Assembly: GCA_016722565.1 (NCBI GenBank)
Contig: JADKIU010000002.1
Coordinates: forward strand, 682,001 to 746,000
Reading direction: 5' to 3'
Length of the DNA stretch: 64,000 bases
DNA from: Bacteroidota bacterium
GTDB lineage: Bacteria; Bacteroidota; Bacteroidia; 2-12-FULL-35-15
In this document: in pieces, positions 17,703 to 26,067 of the stretch
How the letters are laid out: every line of letters begins with the position of its first letter
How positions within the stretch are numbered: position 1 is the stretch's first letter
The notes under the pieces: model-generated
Database searches by the model: none
What the model saw: only the letters and a program-made list of their open reading frames with translations
Told to the model about the DNA's origin: nothing
Position numbers and translations under genes: made by a program

Positions 17703-18275
17703 TCAGTTCGTTATATAAAATTCAGTCGAGTTCTCAGGTATATTGTTATTAATATCAAGTTGATATATTTTATCTTGTTTAACAATCAATTTATTTGAAG
17801 GAAATGAATTTCCATAAAATGAAATTTGATTATCTAGCACAAACGTGTCACCAATAGATATAAATTTACCTTGATAGGATTCACTATCAAAGATGCTACT
17901 ATGAATAATTTCATATGTACTATCTTTTCTAAGCAATATTCTGATTCCGCCAAAATCATCATTATTATTAGCGAAAATTAAAATATCTGCCTTAAAATAA
18001 TCAGAATTGCGAATTCCTAGCACCCCTATTAATGCAGAATAAAAAAAGATTAGCCAAACAGAATTATAAAATGGTTTTTTCCTGCCCTTTTTATCGAGTA
18101 AATAATCAAGAGAATACACAAAAGACCACAAGCAGGCAAAAAACATAAACATTTCCCACATTGATGGAATAATAGACGATGTTACATGTGAAGTTACAGC
18201 TAAGTCAATTACTCCAGAAATTCCAAAGAACGATATAATTATTACTATAATAATATTTTTGATTTTGCTGTTCAA
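17703..18275 (-). CDS. Membrane protein with C-terminal soluble domain, unknown function
   Basis: 190 residues. Three hydrophobic helices (about 6-26, 38-58, 70-90) precede a soluble domain of about 95 residues rich in beta-forming residues (ADILIFANNND, IRILLRKDSTYEII, KLIVKQDKIYQLDI). It is more AT-rich than its neighbours and may be recently acquired. It starts 4 nt after the regulator's stop and is probably cotranscribed with it. Not recognised. Confidence 0.68.
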   Translation of the reverse strand: MNSKIKNIIIVIIISFFGISGVIDLAVTSHVTSSIIPSMWEMFMFFACLWSFVYSLDYLLDKKGRKKPFYNSVWLIFFYSALIGVLGIRNSDYFKADILIFANNNDDFGGIRILLRKDSTYEIIHSSIFDSESYQGKFISIGDTFVLDNQISFYGNSFPSNKLIVKQDKIYQLDINNNIPENSTEFYITN

Positions 18276-18279
18276 AATA

Positions 18280-18579
18280 TCAGTCTCTGTTTTTTAATAA
18301 ATTTTCAAGTGCATCCAAATGTTCGTTAAATGCTTTCTTTCCCAGTTTTGTAACGGCATAGGTTGTATTTGGCTTTTTACCCACAAATTGTTTTTTGATT
18401 TGGATGTATTCAATTTTTTCCAATGCAGAGATATGCGATGCAAGGTTCCCATCGGTAATGTCGAGCATTTCTTTTAATGTGCTAAACTCTACCCAATCGT
18501 TCACCATCAAAACCGACATGATGCCTAATCGGATTCGATTTTCAAATGCTTTGTTTAAATACTGTATATAATTTTTCAA
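18280..18579 (-). CDS. Winged-helix transcriptional regulator (MarR/PadR-like, HTH_34 type)
   Basis: 99 residues, about the size of a lone winged helix: ENRIRLGIMSVLMVNDWVEFSTLKEMLD, recognition helix TDGNLASHISALEKIEYIQIKK, wing KPNTTYAVTKLGKKAF. Such one-domain regulators in Bacteroidota usually sit beside membrane-protein genes. Here the 207-residue membrane gene lies 46 nt upstream and another 4 nt downstream. The operator-like palindromes at 17668 and 19267 are the natural candidate sites, giving autoregulation plus control of the 17642 unit (inference). Confidence 0.86.
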   Translation of the reverse strand: MKNYIQYLNKAFENRIRLGIMSVLMVNDWVEFSTLKEMLDITDGNLASHISALEKIEYIQIKKQFVGKKPNTTYAVTKLGKKAFNEHLDALENLLKNRD

Positions 18580-18625
18580 TTTTTCGGATTACAAATGATT
18601 ACTTTTCAATCGTAAAGGATTCAAA

Positions 18626-19249
18626 TTATTTTCTCTCATATTTAAAGTACATCACAGCGCCATAAATAATATGCAGCACACCAAAACCGATGGCCCAAAA
18701 TATTAAACCATAACCAATAAAAAGAGAGCCCAATAAACCCAATACAATTTCACAAATACCTAAATAACGAATATCGTTAAACGTGTATTTGCTGGCATTC
18801 AACAAAGCCAAACCATAAAAGATTAATGTTGCCGGAGCTACCAAACCGATTATTCCATGATACAACAATACCAAACAGAACAAACCACCAGCCACTAAGG
18901 GAATACCTAAATTGATTAACAAACGTTTTGCAGAATGATCCCAAACCGGAATGCCTTTGCGTTTAGAATTCCGAATGGTTAAAAGTGTTCCCACCAACAA
19001 AGAAGCAATCAACACCCCTCCCGCTATTTCCAAAAAATAGATGGTCATGGTTACCGAATCCAAATAAGAAATTGATGCATAATCTTCATAAACCGAACCC
19101 ATTGCCACATACGCTAGATACGCACCTATCAATGCAAAAATACCGGCAAACACTCCCGATAAACCACTTAATGAAATACAACGAGAAGAACGTTCCATCA
19201 TGGAACGAATGTCTGTGATTGCTTGTAAATGCTCTTTTTGATCTGTCAT
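18626..19249 (-). CDS. Conserved multi-pass membrane protein partnered with the winged-helix regulator
   Basis: 207 residues. A short cytoplasmic N terminus (DIRSMMERSSRCISLSGLSG) is followed by five to six membrane helices and a basic end (MYFKYERK). This protein-regulator pair recurs in Bacteroidota; the function is unknown. Its promoter region holds TAACTTTG overlapping the palindrome at 19267-19285. Confidence 0.75.
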   Translation of the reverse strand: MTDQKEHLQAITDIRSMMERSSRCISLSGLSGVFAGIFALIGAYLAYVAMGSVYEDYASISYLDSVTMTIYFLEIAGGVLIASLLVGTLLTIRNSKRKGIPVWDHSAKRLLINLGIPLVAGGLFCLVLLYHGIIGLVAPATLIFYGLALLNASKYTFNDIRYLGICEIVLGLLGSLFIGYGLIFWAIGFGVLHIIYGAVMYFKYERK

Positions 19250-19266
19250 CTTGCTAGAGTTAAAAG

Positions 19267-19286
19267 TACTTTGTGATGCAAAGTTA
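19267..19286 (-). promoter_or_regulatory. -7 element TAACTTTG overlapping an operator-like palindrome
   Basis: TACTTTG-TGATG-CAAAGTT (19267-19285) overlaps TAACTTTG (minus strand, 19279-19286), 29 nt before the ATG at 19249. A bound dimer would block the -7 region, the layout of an autorepressed operon. Confidence 0.6.
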
Positions 19287-19337
19287 AATTATATTTTAAT
19301 ACCACCAAGACCTTTTATGAAAAAAAATGTTAAAAAT

Positions 19338-21302
19338 TTATACACGCACTCCAATAATCAGAATATCATCCACTTGATCGTGATCTCCTTGCCAGGAATA
19401 AAGAGCATTTGAGAGTGCATTTAATTGATTCTGCATCGACTTCTGAGAAACGGAGATTAATATTTCTTTTAGTGGTCGGTACATAAATTTCTTCCCCTTC
19501 TTTCCTCCGAATTGATCCGCAAAGCCATCTGTAAATAGGTAAATGCAATCACCTTTTTCTAATTGAATTGTATGATTTTTATAAACCCCTTCTTCTCCAG
19601 ATGAATTGGCACCAATTGGTTTTTTATCCGCTTTTATTTCAATCATTTCATTTGTGCCCGATTTTACAATCCAAACTGGGTTATAAGCGCCTGAATACTG
19701 TAATTCATGGGTTTTTAAATTCAATGCGCATAAGGACAAGTCCATTCCATCTTTCATCGCATTTTCCTCGGAAGTTTTACGTAGCGACTGATAAATTCCA
19801 ACATCCAAATGTTTTAATATTGCCGCTGGTTGTATAAGTCCTTTTTCATTAACAGCTTGGGATAACAAATTCAATCCCAGCATACTCATCATCGCCCCAG
19901 GTACACCATGACCTGTGCAATCTACAGCTGCAAACAAAACCACATCATCCTTTTTCTCTAACCAATAAAAATCACCGCTTACTATATCTTTCGGCTTATA
20001 TAAAACAAACCGATCCGTCAATGCTTCGGCAACCATTTGCTCTGAAGGCAATATTGCATTTTGGATTTTTTTAGCGTAGTTAATACTATCGGTCATTTCT
20101 TTTTTCTGAAATGTAATTTCCATGTTTTTTTGCTCCAACTCTTTATTGTCTTTCTTTTTGATCTGATATCGATTAAATAAAAGCAATGCCGAAACAGCAA
20201 TTAACGCTAATCCTAAAAAAAGAATAATTATCCATGTTTTATTTTTACTTAATTGTAAGTTTTTAATTTCAGTTTCTTGTTTTAGCAAATGATTTTCAGC
20301 ATCTTTCTTTTCTGTATCATATTTCGTTTGCATTTCAGCAATACTGGAAGCCGACTCTTCTGAAAAAATTGAATCCTTTATATTTGCATACAATTCATGA
20401 TAATCAAGCGCCTTCTCAAATTGCTTTAGGTCTTTATAGGATTCGGACAAAACTTGATATGCCTGTTTTAACTGTGGCTTAAAATCCATTTTTTTTGAAA
20501 TCTGAATACATTCCTCAGAAATTTTTATCGCATTTTTATAATCCTTTAATTGAAAATATACTTCTCCAATATTGCTGAGTGTTAATGCAACGTTTCTGTC
20601 ATTTCCTAAAATCCTTTCTATCTCCAAACTCTGCAAATAATAGTTAAGCGATTTTTCTGCATGGTTCATTCCTAAATAGATATTGCCAATATTCATTAAA
20701 CTAGTCGCAATACCGGAAGAATCGTTTAAGTCGTTCCGAATCTTTAACGCTTTGTACTGATAAGCAAGTGCATCCGAGTATTTATTTAAATTAGAATAAA
20801 TGGTAGCAATATTGTTGATGGCATTGGCGATACTCCTTTTATCACCGGCACCAGATTCATACAATTTAAGTGCTTGTTTATAGTGTTTTAGTGACAAATC
20901 ATACATACCTCTGTCAGCATAAACAATTCCAATATTCAAATTTGTAGAGGCCACACCTTTAGGTTCTTTTTTTTCTTCAAACTCTTTCAACGCTTTTAAA
21001 TAAAAAGAAAGTGCTAATTCATACTTCCCTTGAATATGGTTGGCAATACCAATGCAGTTAAAAGAATTACCTACTTCCACACTATCTCCACAAAAACGAG
21101 CCTGAGCCAATGCTTTTTCTCCGTAGGTCAACGACAAATATGGATCTGCAAATCGGTATTCAATAGAAATATCTTCCAATACCTGCGCTTTCTTAACGCC
21201 TTCAGTTTGATTTGCATACAAAATCAAGCTGTCGGCATAAGAATTTTGACCGATTGAATGGGTTGTAAAAAACAACAGCAAAAAGGGAATTAGTATTTTC
21301 AT
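19338..21302 (-). CDS. TPR sensor with SpoIIE-type PP2C serine phosphatase domain
   Basis: 654 residues. Signal peptide 1-19; periplasmic TPR array about 40-320 (repeats such as ALSFYLKALKEFEEK, AYQYKALKIRNDL, SLNYYLQSLEIER); one membrane helix 357-376; cytoplasmic coiled coil about 380-415 with YAKKIQNAILPS; SpoIIE/PP2C domain about 430-654. Metal-ligand motifs are VSGDFYWLE, AAVDCTGHGVPGAMMSMLG and LFTDGFADQFGG. In Bacteroidota such proteins are thought to act on anti-sigma or anti-anti-sigma partners; none is encoded here. It appears monocistronic. Confidence 0.93.
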   Translation of the reverse strand: MKILIPFLLLFFTTHSIGQNSYADSLILYANQTEGVKKAQVLEDISIEYRFADPYLSLTYGEKALAQARFCGDSVEVGNSFNCIGIANHIQGKYELALSFYLKALKEFEEKKEPKGVASTNLNIGIVYADRGMYDLSLKHYKQALKLYESGAGDKRSIANAINNIATIYSNLNKYSDALAYQYKALKIRNDLNDSSGIATSLMNIGNIYLGMNHAEKSLNYYLQSLEIERILGNDRNVALTLSNIGEVYFQLKDYKNAIKISEECIQISKKMDFKPQLKQAYQVLSESYKDLKQFEKALDYHELYANIKDSIFSEESASSIAEMQTKYDTEKKDAENHLLKQETEIKNLQLSKNKTWIIILFLGLALIAVSALLLFNRYQIKKKDNKELEQKNMEITFQKKEMTDSINYAKKIQNAILPSEQMVAEALTDRFVLYKPKDIVSGDFYWLEKKDDVVLFAAVDCTGHGVPGAMMSMLGLNLLSQAVNEKGLIQPAAILKHLDVGIYQSLRKTSEENAMKDGMDLSLCALNLKTHELQYSGAYNPVWIVKSGTNEMIEIKADKKPIGANSSGEEGVYKNHTIQLEKGDCIYLFTDGFADQFGGKKGKKFMYRPLKEILISVSQKSMQNQLNALSNALYSWQGDHDQVDDILIIGVRV

Positions 21303-21390
21303 AGAATAAAATTATAGAAAAAAGGAAAACAAACAGAACTGTTTATAAAGTGCTTACAATTTTTTGCTTTTTAACTAAATAGAAAATCCC

Positions 21391-21398
21391 TATACTTG
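21391..21398 (+). promoter_or_regulatory. Near-consensus -7 element TATACTTG at the cdaA start
   Basis: TATACTTG differs from TAnnTTTG by one base and ends 4 nt before the cdaA ATG, again implying a leaderless message. Confidence 0.35.
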
Positions 21399-21402
21399 TG
21401 GT

Positions 21403-22201
21403 ATGATTCAACTCTTTCTATCGGCTTTCATTACTGTACGCTGGATTGATGTGCTGGACATTGTGTTGGTGGCCATTCTCATTTATCAACTCTACTATTT
21501 AGTAAAAGGAACCGTTGCTATCAACATCTTTGTGGGCATCCTGCTCATCTATTTGTTATGGATAGTGGTTCGTGTTGCCAATATGCAATTATTCGGCAGT
21601 ATACTTAGTAAATTTATTGATGTTGGATTTATTGCCTTATTAATTGTATTCCAACCCGAACTCAGACGATTCCTCCTGTTCATTGGAACATCTGATATTT
21701 TCACCAAAGGAAAAATCGGGAAAAGGATTATTTGATTTTAAATGGAATGTAAATACGGCTCAAGTACTCGACATCAACTCCATTGTAAAAGCTTGCAAAA
21801 ATATGAGTGAACAAAAAACAGGTGCGATTCTTATTTTGACGAAAGAAAATGATTTAAAATTTTATGCCAATACAGGAGATTCGATCGATGCGAAAGTATC
21901 GGTGCGAATGATTGAAAGTATTTTTTATAAAAACTCCCCGCTGCATGACGGAGCCATTATCATTTCCAACAACATTATTGTGGCGGCACGCTGTGTATTG
22001 CCGGTAACGGAACATGCCGACTTCCCAGCACACTTGGGGATGCGCCACAGAGCTGCTGTTGGAATCACCGAAAACACTGATGCCATTGCAATTGTGGTAT
22101 CCGAGCAAACAGGTGAAATTTCGTATTCGATTGCAGGAGAATTAAAACATGCCGTTTCGCATGAACGCTTGAGAGAGCTATTGGAAAAGGAATTTAACTA
22201 A
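21403..22201 (+). CDS. cdaA: Diadenylate cyclase CdaA (apparent frameshift)
   Basis: About 265 residues, normal for CdaA. Three N-terminal membrane helices (about 12-75) end in VFQPELRRFLLFIG. The DAC domain has PLHDGAIII (DGA) and GMRHRAAVG (RHR), the two catalytic motifs that make c-di-AMP from two ATP. The frames split at the A4 run 21721-21724; one base fewer gives KGKIGKGLFDFKWN. It is convergent with the TPR lipoprotein gene (2 nt between stops). No regulator such as CdaR is adjacent. Confidence 0.92.
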
Positions 22202-22203
22202 TT

Positions 22204-22761
22204 CTATTTTCCTCCGTTTTTTTTCTGAAATTCTTTAATCAACTCTTCATCCGATTTTCCCAAATTGTTTATGGCTGCTTTTGCATCATTTACATACTTA
22301 CTATTCGGAAACAAATTAATTAATTGGGTATAGACTTTTCTTGCCTTCTCATCCTCATTTAAATAATTATCCAAAACGGATGCTTGCAAAAAATAGCTTT
22401 CCTCAATCAATTTATAGGATGGATGTTTTTCACAAATGGTTTTATAATAACTATACGCCTGAGGATATTGTTGAATGGCTGTAGCTATTTCACCCGACTT
22501 AAATAAATAATCCGGAGTAGCTGGATCCGTTGGATAATTCGTGGTATACTCAAAATACAGCTGCAGAGCTTGCCCGGCAATAATATTATCAATCTGAGGA
22601 GAACTGTGCATTTTTTTCTCAATGCCGGCAATGCTCGTCAACAAGTGTGATTTTGGATCAACAATTTTTGCATCTTCTAATTTTGAAGCAGCCTCATCAT
22701 TGCCACAAGAAACAGCAAGAACAGCAATAAATGTAACAACAAAAAAATGAATTTTCTTCAT
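22204..22761 (-). CDS. TPR-containing lipoprotein
   Basis: 185 residues from MKKIHFF at 22761; an upstream in-frame start would run into def and is rejected. Lipobox VLAVSC (Cys20). TPR-like helices span about 55-170 (ALQLYFEYTTNYP, AYSYYKTICEKHPSY, ARKVYTQLINLFPNS), resembling the BamD/YfiO style of periplasmic TPR. It starts 4 nt after def and probably shares its transcript. The envelope role is inferred. Confidence 0.82.
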   Translation of the reverse strand: MKKIHFFVVTFIAVLAVSCGNDEAASKLEDAKIVDPKSHLLTSIAGIEKKMHSSPQIDNIIAGQALQLYFEYTTNYPTDPATPDYLFKSGEIATAIQQYPQAYSYYKTICEKHPSYKLIEESYFLQASVLDNYLNEDEKARKVYTQLINLFPNSKYVNDAKAAINNLGKSDEELIKEFQKKNGGK

Positions 22762-22765
22762 ACAC

Positions 22766-23365
22766 TTATTTGTTAGGGAAACGCATCTTATAGGTAACAC
22801 TTACTTTTCCTTTTGAAATATCATTCAATTTTCCTTTTAATAATCTTCTTCTAAGCGGACTGATACGATCAGTGAATAATTTGCCTTCAATGTGATCGTA
22901 TTCATGTTGAATGACTCTCGCAGCAATCCCTTCGAATGTTTCTTCAATCGGGTTAAACTGCTCATCCACATATTTGATAAGAATTTTCGGTTTACGATAC
23001 ACATCCTCACGGATTTTAGGAATACTCAAACACCCTTCGTTAAACGACCATTCTTCACCTTCTTCAGAAACAATAACCGGATTGATAAATGCTCTTGAAA
23101 GATTTCCTAATTGTTCGCGTTCCTCCGGTGTAAATTCATCCTCTTCATCTTCATCACGCTCGCCATTCACAAAGGGAGTGGTGTCAACCAAAAATAATCG
23201 GATGGCTTTGCCAACTTGAGGAGCGGCAATACCAACGCCTGAAGAAGCATGCATGGTTTCAAACATATCTTTGATCAATTGATCCAATCCGGGATAGTCT
23301 TTTGTAATCTCTACCCCTACTTTTCGTAAAACAGGATCTCCGTATGCTACAATCGGTAAAATCAT
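22766..23365 (-). CDS. def: Peptide deformylase
   Basis: 199 residues. All three motifs are present: GVGIAAPQVG, EGCLSIP with the metal-binding Cys, and QHEYDHIEG with the two His ligands and catalytic Glu. It removes the N-formyl group from nascent proteins. An acidic insert between motifs 1 and 2 (ERDEDEEDEFTPEERE) is typical of Bacteroidota enzymes. It lies between ruvX and the TPR lipoprotein gene. Confidence 0.97.
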   Translation of the reverse strand: MILPIVAYGDPVLRKVGVEITKDYPGLDQLIKDMFETMHASSGVGIAAPQVGKAIRLFLVDTTPFVNGERDEDEEDEFTPEEREQLGNLSRAFINPVIVSEEGEEWSFNEGCLSIPKIREDVYRKPKILIKYVDEQFNPIEETFEGIAARVIQHEYDHIEGKLFTDRISPLRRRLLKGKLNDISKGKVSVTYKMRFPNK

Positions 23366-23413
23366 TTTTTTAATGGTTAATCGTTTTTCGTTAATGGTTA
23401 ATTACAAAATTAC

Positions 23414-23453
23414 CTAGTTACCTAGTCACTTAGTTACTTAGTTACTTAGTTAC
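23414..23453 (-). repeat. Octamer array GTRACTAR x5 after the ruvX stop
   Basis: Five exact octamers on the minus strand; the stop codon TAA of ruvX (23450-23452) is itself part of the first unit. It fills most of the ruvX-def spacer. Confidence 0.85.
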
Positions 23454-23863
23454 TTTACACTATTCATATAGCTCTGTAAAATAATGGTAGCACTAATCTC
23501 GTCTACCAACTCCTTATTTTGTCGTGCTTTCTTTTTTAAGCCACTGTCAATCATAGTTTGAAACGCCATTTTAGATGTAAATCGTTCATCCATGCGTTCT
23601 ATTTTTATCTCAGGAAACGTACGTTTTAAATGGACCACAAAAGGGTCAATAAATCGTGCGGAATCCGATGGCTCGTTGTTCATTCGTTTCGGTTCGCCTA
23701 CAACAATACATTCTACAGCTTCCTTAGCGATATATGTTTTTAAAAATTCAATTACATCCTGTGAATGAACGGTTGTTAAGCCGGTAGCAATAATCTGCAA
23801 GGGATCTGTTACTGCAATCCCTACTCTTTTACTTCCGTAATCAATTGCCATCAACCTAGCCAT
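23450..23863 (-). CDS. ruvX: RuvX/YqgF family putative Holliday junction resolvase
   Basis: 137 residues, RNase H-like fold. The start MARLMAIDYGSKRVGIAV carries the first catalytic Asp; VGEPKRMN and ERMDERFTSKMAFQ are the family's central motifs; the third acidic site is in ELVDEISATIILQSY. Homologues act in pre-16S rRNA processing and possibly recombination. TACTTTTG ends 4 nt before the ATG. Confidence 0.95.
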   Translation of the reverse strand: MARLMAIDYGSKRVGIAVTDPLQIIATGLTTVHSQDVIEFLKTYIAKEAVECIVVGEPKRMNNEPSDSARFIDPFVVHLKRTFPEIKIERMDERFTSKMAFQTMIDSGLKKKARQNKELVDEISATIILQSYMNSVK

Positions 23864-23867
23864 ACTA

Positions 23868-23875
23868 CAAAAGTA
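23868..23875 (-). promoter_or_regulatory. -7 element TACTTTTG of ruvX
   Basis: Exact TAnnTTTG on the minus strand, 4 nt before the start codon; implies a leaderless ruvX-def transcript. Confidence 0.5.
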
Positions 23876-23884
23876 ATAAAAAAA

Positions 23885-23928
23885 GTGACTAGGTAGGTAA
23901 CGAAGTGACGAAGTAACGAGGTGATTTT
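23885..23928 (+). repeat. Degenerate octamer array between divergent ruvX and dapD
   Basis: Units GTGACTAG, then a 4-nt slip, GTAACGAA, GTGACGAA, GTAACGAG, GTGATTTT. It is the one array in the window not next to a stop codon, and it lies upstream of both genes. Confidence 0.65.
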
Positions 23929-23943
23929 AGCGCAAAAAAAGAA

Positions 23944-23951
23944 TATATTTG
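23944..23951 (+). promoter_or_regulatory. -7 element TATATTTG of dapD
   Basis: Exact TAnnTTTG, 33 nt upstream of the dapD ATG. Confidence 0.55.
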
Positions 23952-23984
23952 CGAAGAATATTGTATAAGGAAATAATTAAAACT

Positions 23985-24794
23985 ATGATGCAAACTATTA
24001 TTGAAGCTGCTTGGGAAAACCGAGAATTATTAAAGGAAGAAAAAACTCAAGCCACCATTCGCGAAGTGATCGAACTACTTGACAAAGGCAAACTACGTGT
24101 GGCTGAGCCCAAAGGAAACGAGTGGCAAGTAAACGAATGGATTAAAAAAGCAGTGATTATGTATTTCCCGATTCAAAAAATGGAAACCATTGAAGTAGGC
24201 ATCTTCGAATACCATGATAAAATGAAATTAAAAACCAATTATGCCGAATTGGGCATTCGTGTGGTTCCCAATGCTGTTGCCCGTTACGGAGCATATTTGG
24301 CGAAAGGCGTTATTATGATGCCAAGTTATGTGAACATTGGTGCTTACGTTGATAGCGGAACCATGGTGGATACTTGGGCAACCGTTGGCTCTTGTGCACA
24401 AATCGGAAAAGATGTGCATTTGAGTGGTGGTGTTGGTATTGGTGGTGTGTTGGAACCTGTTCAGGCAGCACCTGTAATTATCGAAGACGGATGTTTTATC
24501 GGTTCGCGATGCATTGTTGTTGAAGGTGTACACGTTCAAAAAGAAGCTGTTCTTGGCGCCAATGTGGTATTGACAAAATCCACAAAAATTATTGATGTTA
24601 CCGGAACCGAACCCATAGAATACAAAGGCTTTGTTCCTACTCGTTCGGTGGTGATTCCTGGTTCATACACTAAAAAATTTCCTGCCGGAGATTATCAAGT
24701 GCCCTGTGCAATTATCATTGGAACGCGCAAAGAAAGTACCGATTTAAAAACATCGCTGAACAATGCGTTGAGAGAATATGATGTAGCTGTATAA
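23985..24794 (+). CDS. dapD: 2,3,4,5-tetrahydropyridine-2,6-dicarboxylate N-succinyltransferase
   Basis: 269 residues from ATG 23985. Left-handed beta-helix hexapeptide repeats run through the middle (AYLAKGVIMMPSYVNIGAYV, TWATVGSCAQIGKDVHL, CFIGSRCIVVEGVHV). GGVLEPVQAAPVIIEDG is the DapD signature. It is the succinyl-CoA-dependent step of lysine and diaminopimelate synthesis; dapB lies at 41.9 kb in this window. Confidence 0.97.
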   Translation: MMQTIIEAAWENRELLKEEKTQATIREVIELLDKGKLRVAEPKGNEWQVNEWIKKAVIMYFPIQKMETIEVGIFEYHDKMKLKTNYAELGIRVVPNAVARYGAYLAKGVIMMPSYVNIGAYVDSGTMVDTWATVGSCAQIGKDVHLSGGVGIGGVLEPVQAAPVIIEDGCFIGSRCIVVEGVHVQKEAVLGANVVLTKSTKIIDVTGTEPIEYKGFVPTRSVVIPGSYTKKFPAGDYQVPCAIIIGTRKESTDLKTSLNNALREYDVAV

Positions 24795-24810
24795 ACCTCA
24801 CCCCTTTATC

Positions 24811-24830
24811 CCCTCTCCACAAGGAGAGGG
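24811..24830. repeat. Hairpin repeat CCCTCTCC-ACAA-GGAGAGGG after dapD
   Basis: A perfect 8-bp GC-rich stem with a 4-nt loop, 16 nt after the dapD stop. There is no T tract. It resembles a dispersed intergenic hairpin common in bacterial genomes; it could slow polymerase or protect the 3' end. Confidence 0.7.
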
Positions 24831-24860
24831 CCAGAACCCATTCTAAACTCTAAAAATTAA

Positions 24861-25847
24861 TTGCAAAAATTTTTAATCATACAAACTGCCTTTATTGGTG
24901 ATGTGATTTTAGCAACTGCTGTGGCTGAAAAATTACATCTTCGTTTTCCGGATGCGCAGATTGATTTTCTCTTGCGCAAAGGAAATGAAGCATTGCTGGC
25001 CAATCACCCGTTTATTAAAACGGTAATTGTATGGGATAAAAAACAAGGGAAACTTAAAAACCTTTTTGCGATTACCAAACAGGTACGTGCCAGCCAATAC
25101 GACCACATCATTAACCTGCACCGTTTTGCCAGCTCCGGAATCATTGCAGGATTTTCCGGTGCAAAGGAAATAGTAGGATTCGACAAAAACCCACTCTCTT
25201 TTCTATTTACGAAAAAGATAAAACATGAAATCGGAAACCGTAAACATGAAGTGGAACGCAATCAACAATTGATTGAACATTTAACAGATATTCAACCGGC
25301 ATTGCCAAAATTGTATCCGACTCCATCGAATTTTGAAACGATAAAGAACTACCAAAACACAGCTTACGTTTGCCTCGCTCCTACTTCGGTTTGGTTCACC
25401 AAACAATATCCAAAAGAAAGATGGATTGAATTGTGCGACCAATTACCTAACGACTTAACGATTTATTTACTTGGCGCACCAAGTGATGCAAGTGCTTGCG
25501 AAGCAATCAAGTTAAGTTCAAAAAACACAAACATCAGTAACCTTTCAGGTAAATTAAATTTCCTCGAATCGGCTGCATTGATGCAAGGTGCCGCCATGAA
25601 TTATGTGAACGATTCAGCTCCTATGCACATTGCTTCTGCCATGAATGCAAAAACTACTGCCATTTATTGCTCTACCGTTCCTGCTTTCGGATTCGGTCCG
25701 CTGGCCGACAACGCTCAAATCGTTGAAACAAAACTGGCCTTGGACTGCCGCCCTTGCGGTTTACACGGACACAAAGCCTGCCCCAAAGGCCATTTTAAGT
25801 GCGGTTTTTCGATCGAAACGAGTGAGTTGTTGAAAACATTATCTTAA
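24861..25847 (+). CDS. Glycosyltransferase family 9 (heptosyltransferase-like)
   Basis: 328 residues. The start is TTG at 24861: a stop (TAA) lies immediately before it and no ATG precedes the conserved QTAFIGDVILATAV segment. Other family marks are YDHIINLHRF, CLAPTSVWFTKQYPKERW and the sugar-nucleotide site NYVNDSAPMHIASAM. A Cys cluster near the end (CRPCGLHGHKACPKGHFKCG) occurs in many ADP-heptose transferases. The likely role is lipopolysaccharide core or O-antigen assembly at the inner membrane. Confidence 0.92.
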   Translation: MQKFLIIQTAFIGDVILATAVAEKLHLRFPDAQIDFLLRKGNEALLANHPFIKTVIVWDKKQGKLKNLFAITKQVRASQYDHIINLHRFASSGIIAGFSGAKEIVGFDKNPLSFLFTKKIKHEIGNRKHEVERNQQLIEHLTDIQPALPKLYPTPSNFETIKNYQNTAYVCLAPTSVWFTKQYPKERWIELCDQLPNDLTIYLLGAPSDASACEAIKLSSKNTNISNLSGKLNFLESAALMQGAAMNYVNDSAPMHIASAMNAKTTAIYCSTVPAFGFGPLADNAQIVETKLALDCRPCGLHGHKACPKGHFKCGFSIETSELLKTLS

Positions 25848-25864
25848 ATCAATGCAACTTAGGA

Positions 25865-25934
25865 CGTCATTGCGAGCGAAGAGAAGCAATCTTTCTCCGT
25901 TTCACGCAAGATTGCTTCGTACCTCGCAATGACG
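25865..25934. repeat. Palindromic element of the GTCATTGCGAG family
   Basis: CGTCATTGCGAG at 25865 is matched by CTCGCAATGACG ending at 25934, with GAAGCAATC/GATTGCTTC as inner arms. The same family recurs at 37702-37785 and 49278-49342. Confidence 0.8.
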
Positions 25935-25976
25935 CCCTGCAATAATCATTGAACTCAAAACACTTTAGCAATTGCA

Positions 25977-25984
25977 TAAATTTG
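25977..25984 (+). promoter_or_regulatory. -7 element TAAATTTG upstream of tsaC
   Basis: Exact TAnnTTTG with TTG at 25949-25951 (spacer 25 nt, slightly long). It leaves an 83-nt leader that contains another GTCATCCCGAGC repeat fragment (about 25996-26040). Confidence 0.45.
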
Positions 25985-26067
25985 TATCTTCGTTGTCATC
26001 CCGAGCATTCTGCGTTGAAGCAGACACTATCGAGGGACCTAAATTCGCCTTATTCGTTATCTGTAAC

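Noticed and set aside
21644..22201. Second half of cdaA as a separate gene with its own start
   Set aside because: Its first residues come from the membrane domain read out of frame; homology begins exactly where the first frame breaks, so it is one gene with an indel. The same logic was used for the other split genes.
24811..24830. Rho-independent terminator for dapD
   Set aside because: The hairpin is strong but has no T tract on either side; it is better described as a dispersed hairpin repeat.
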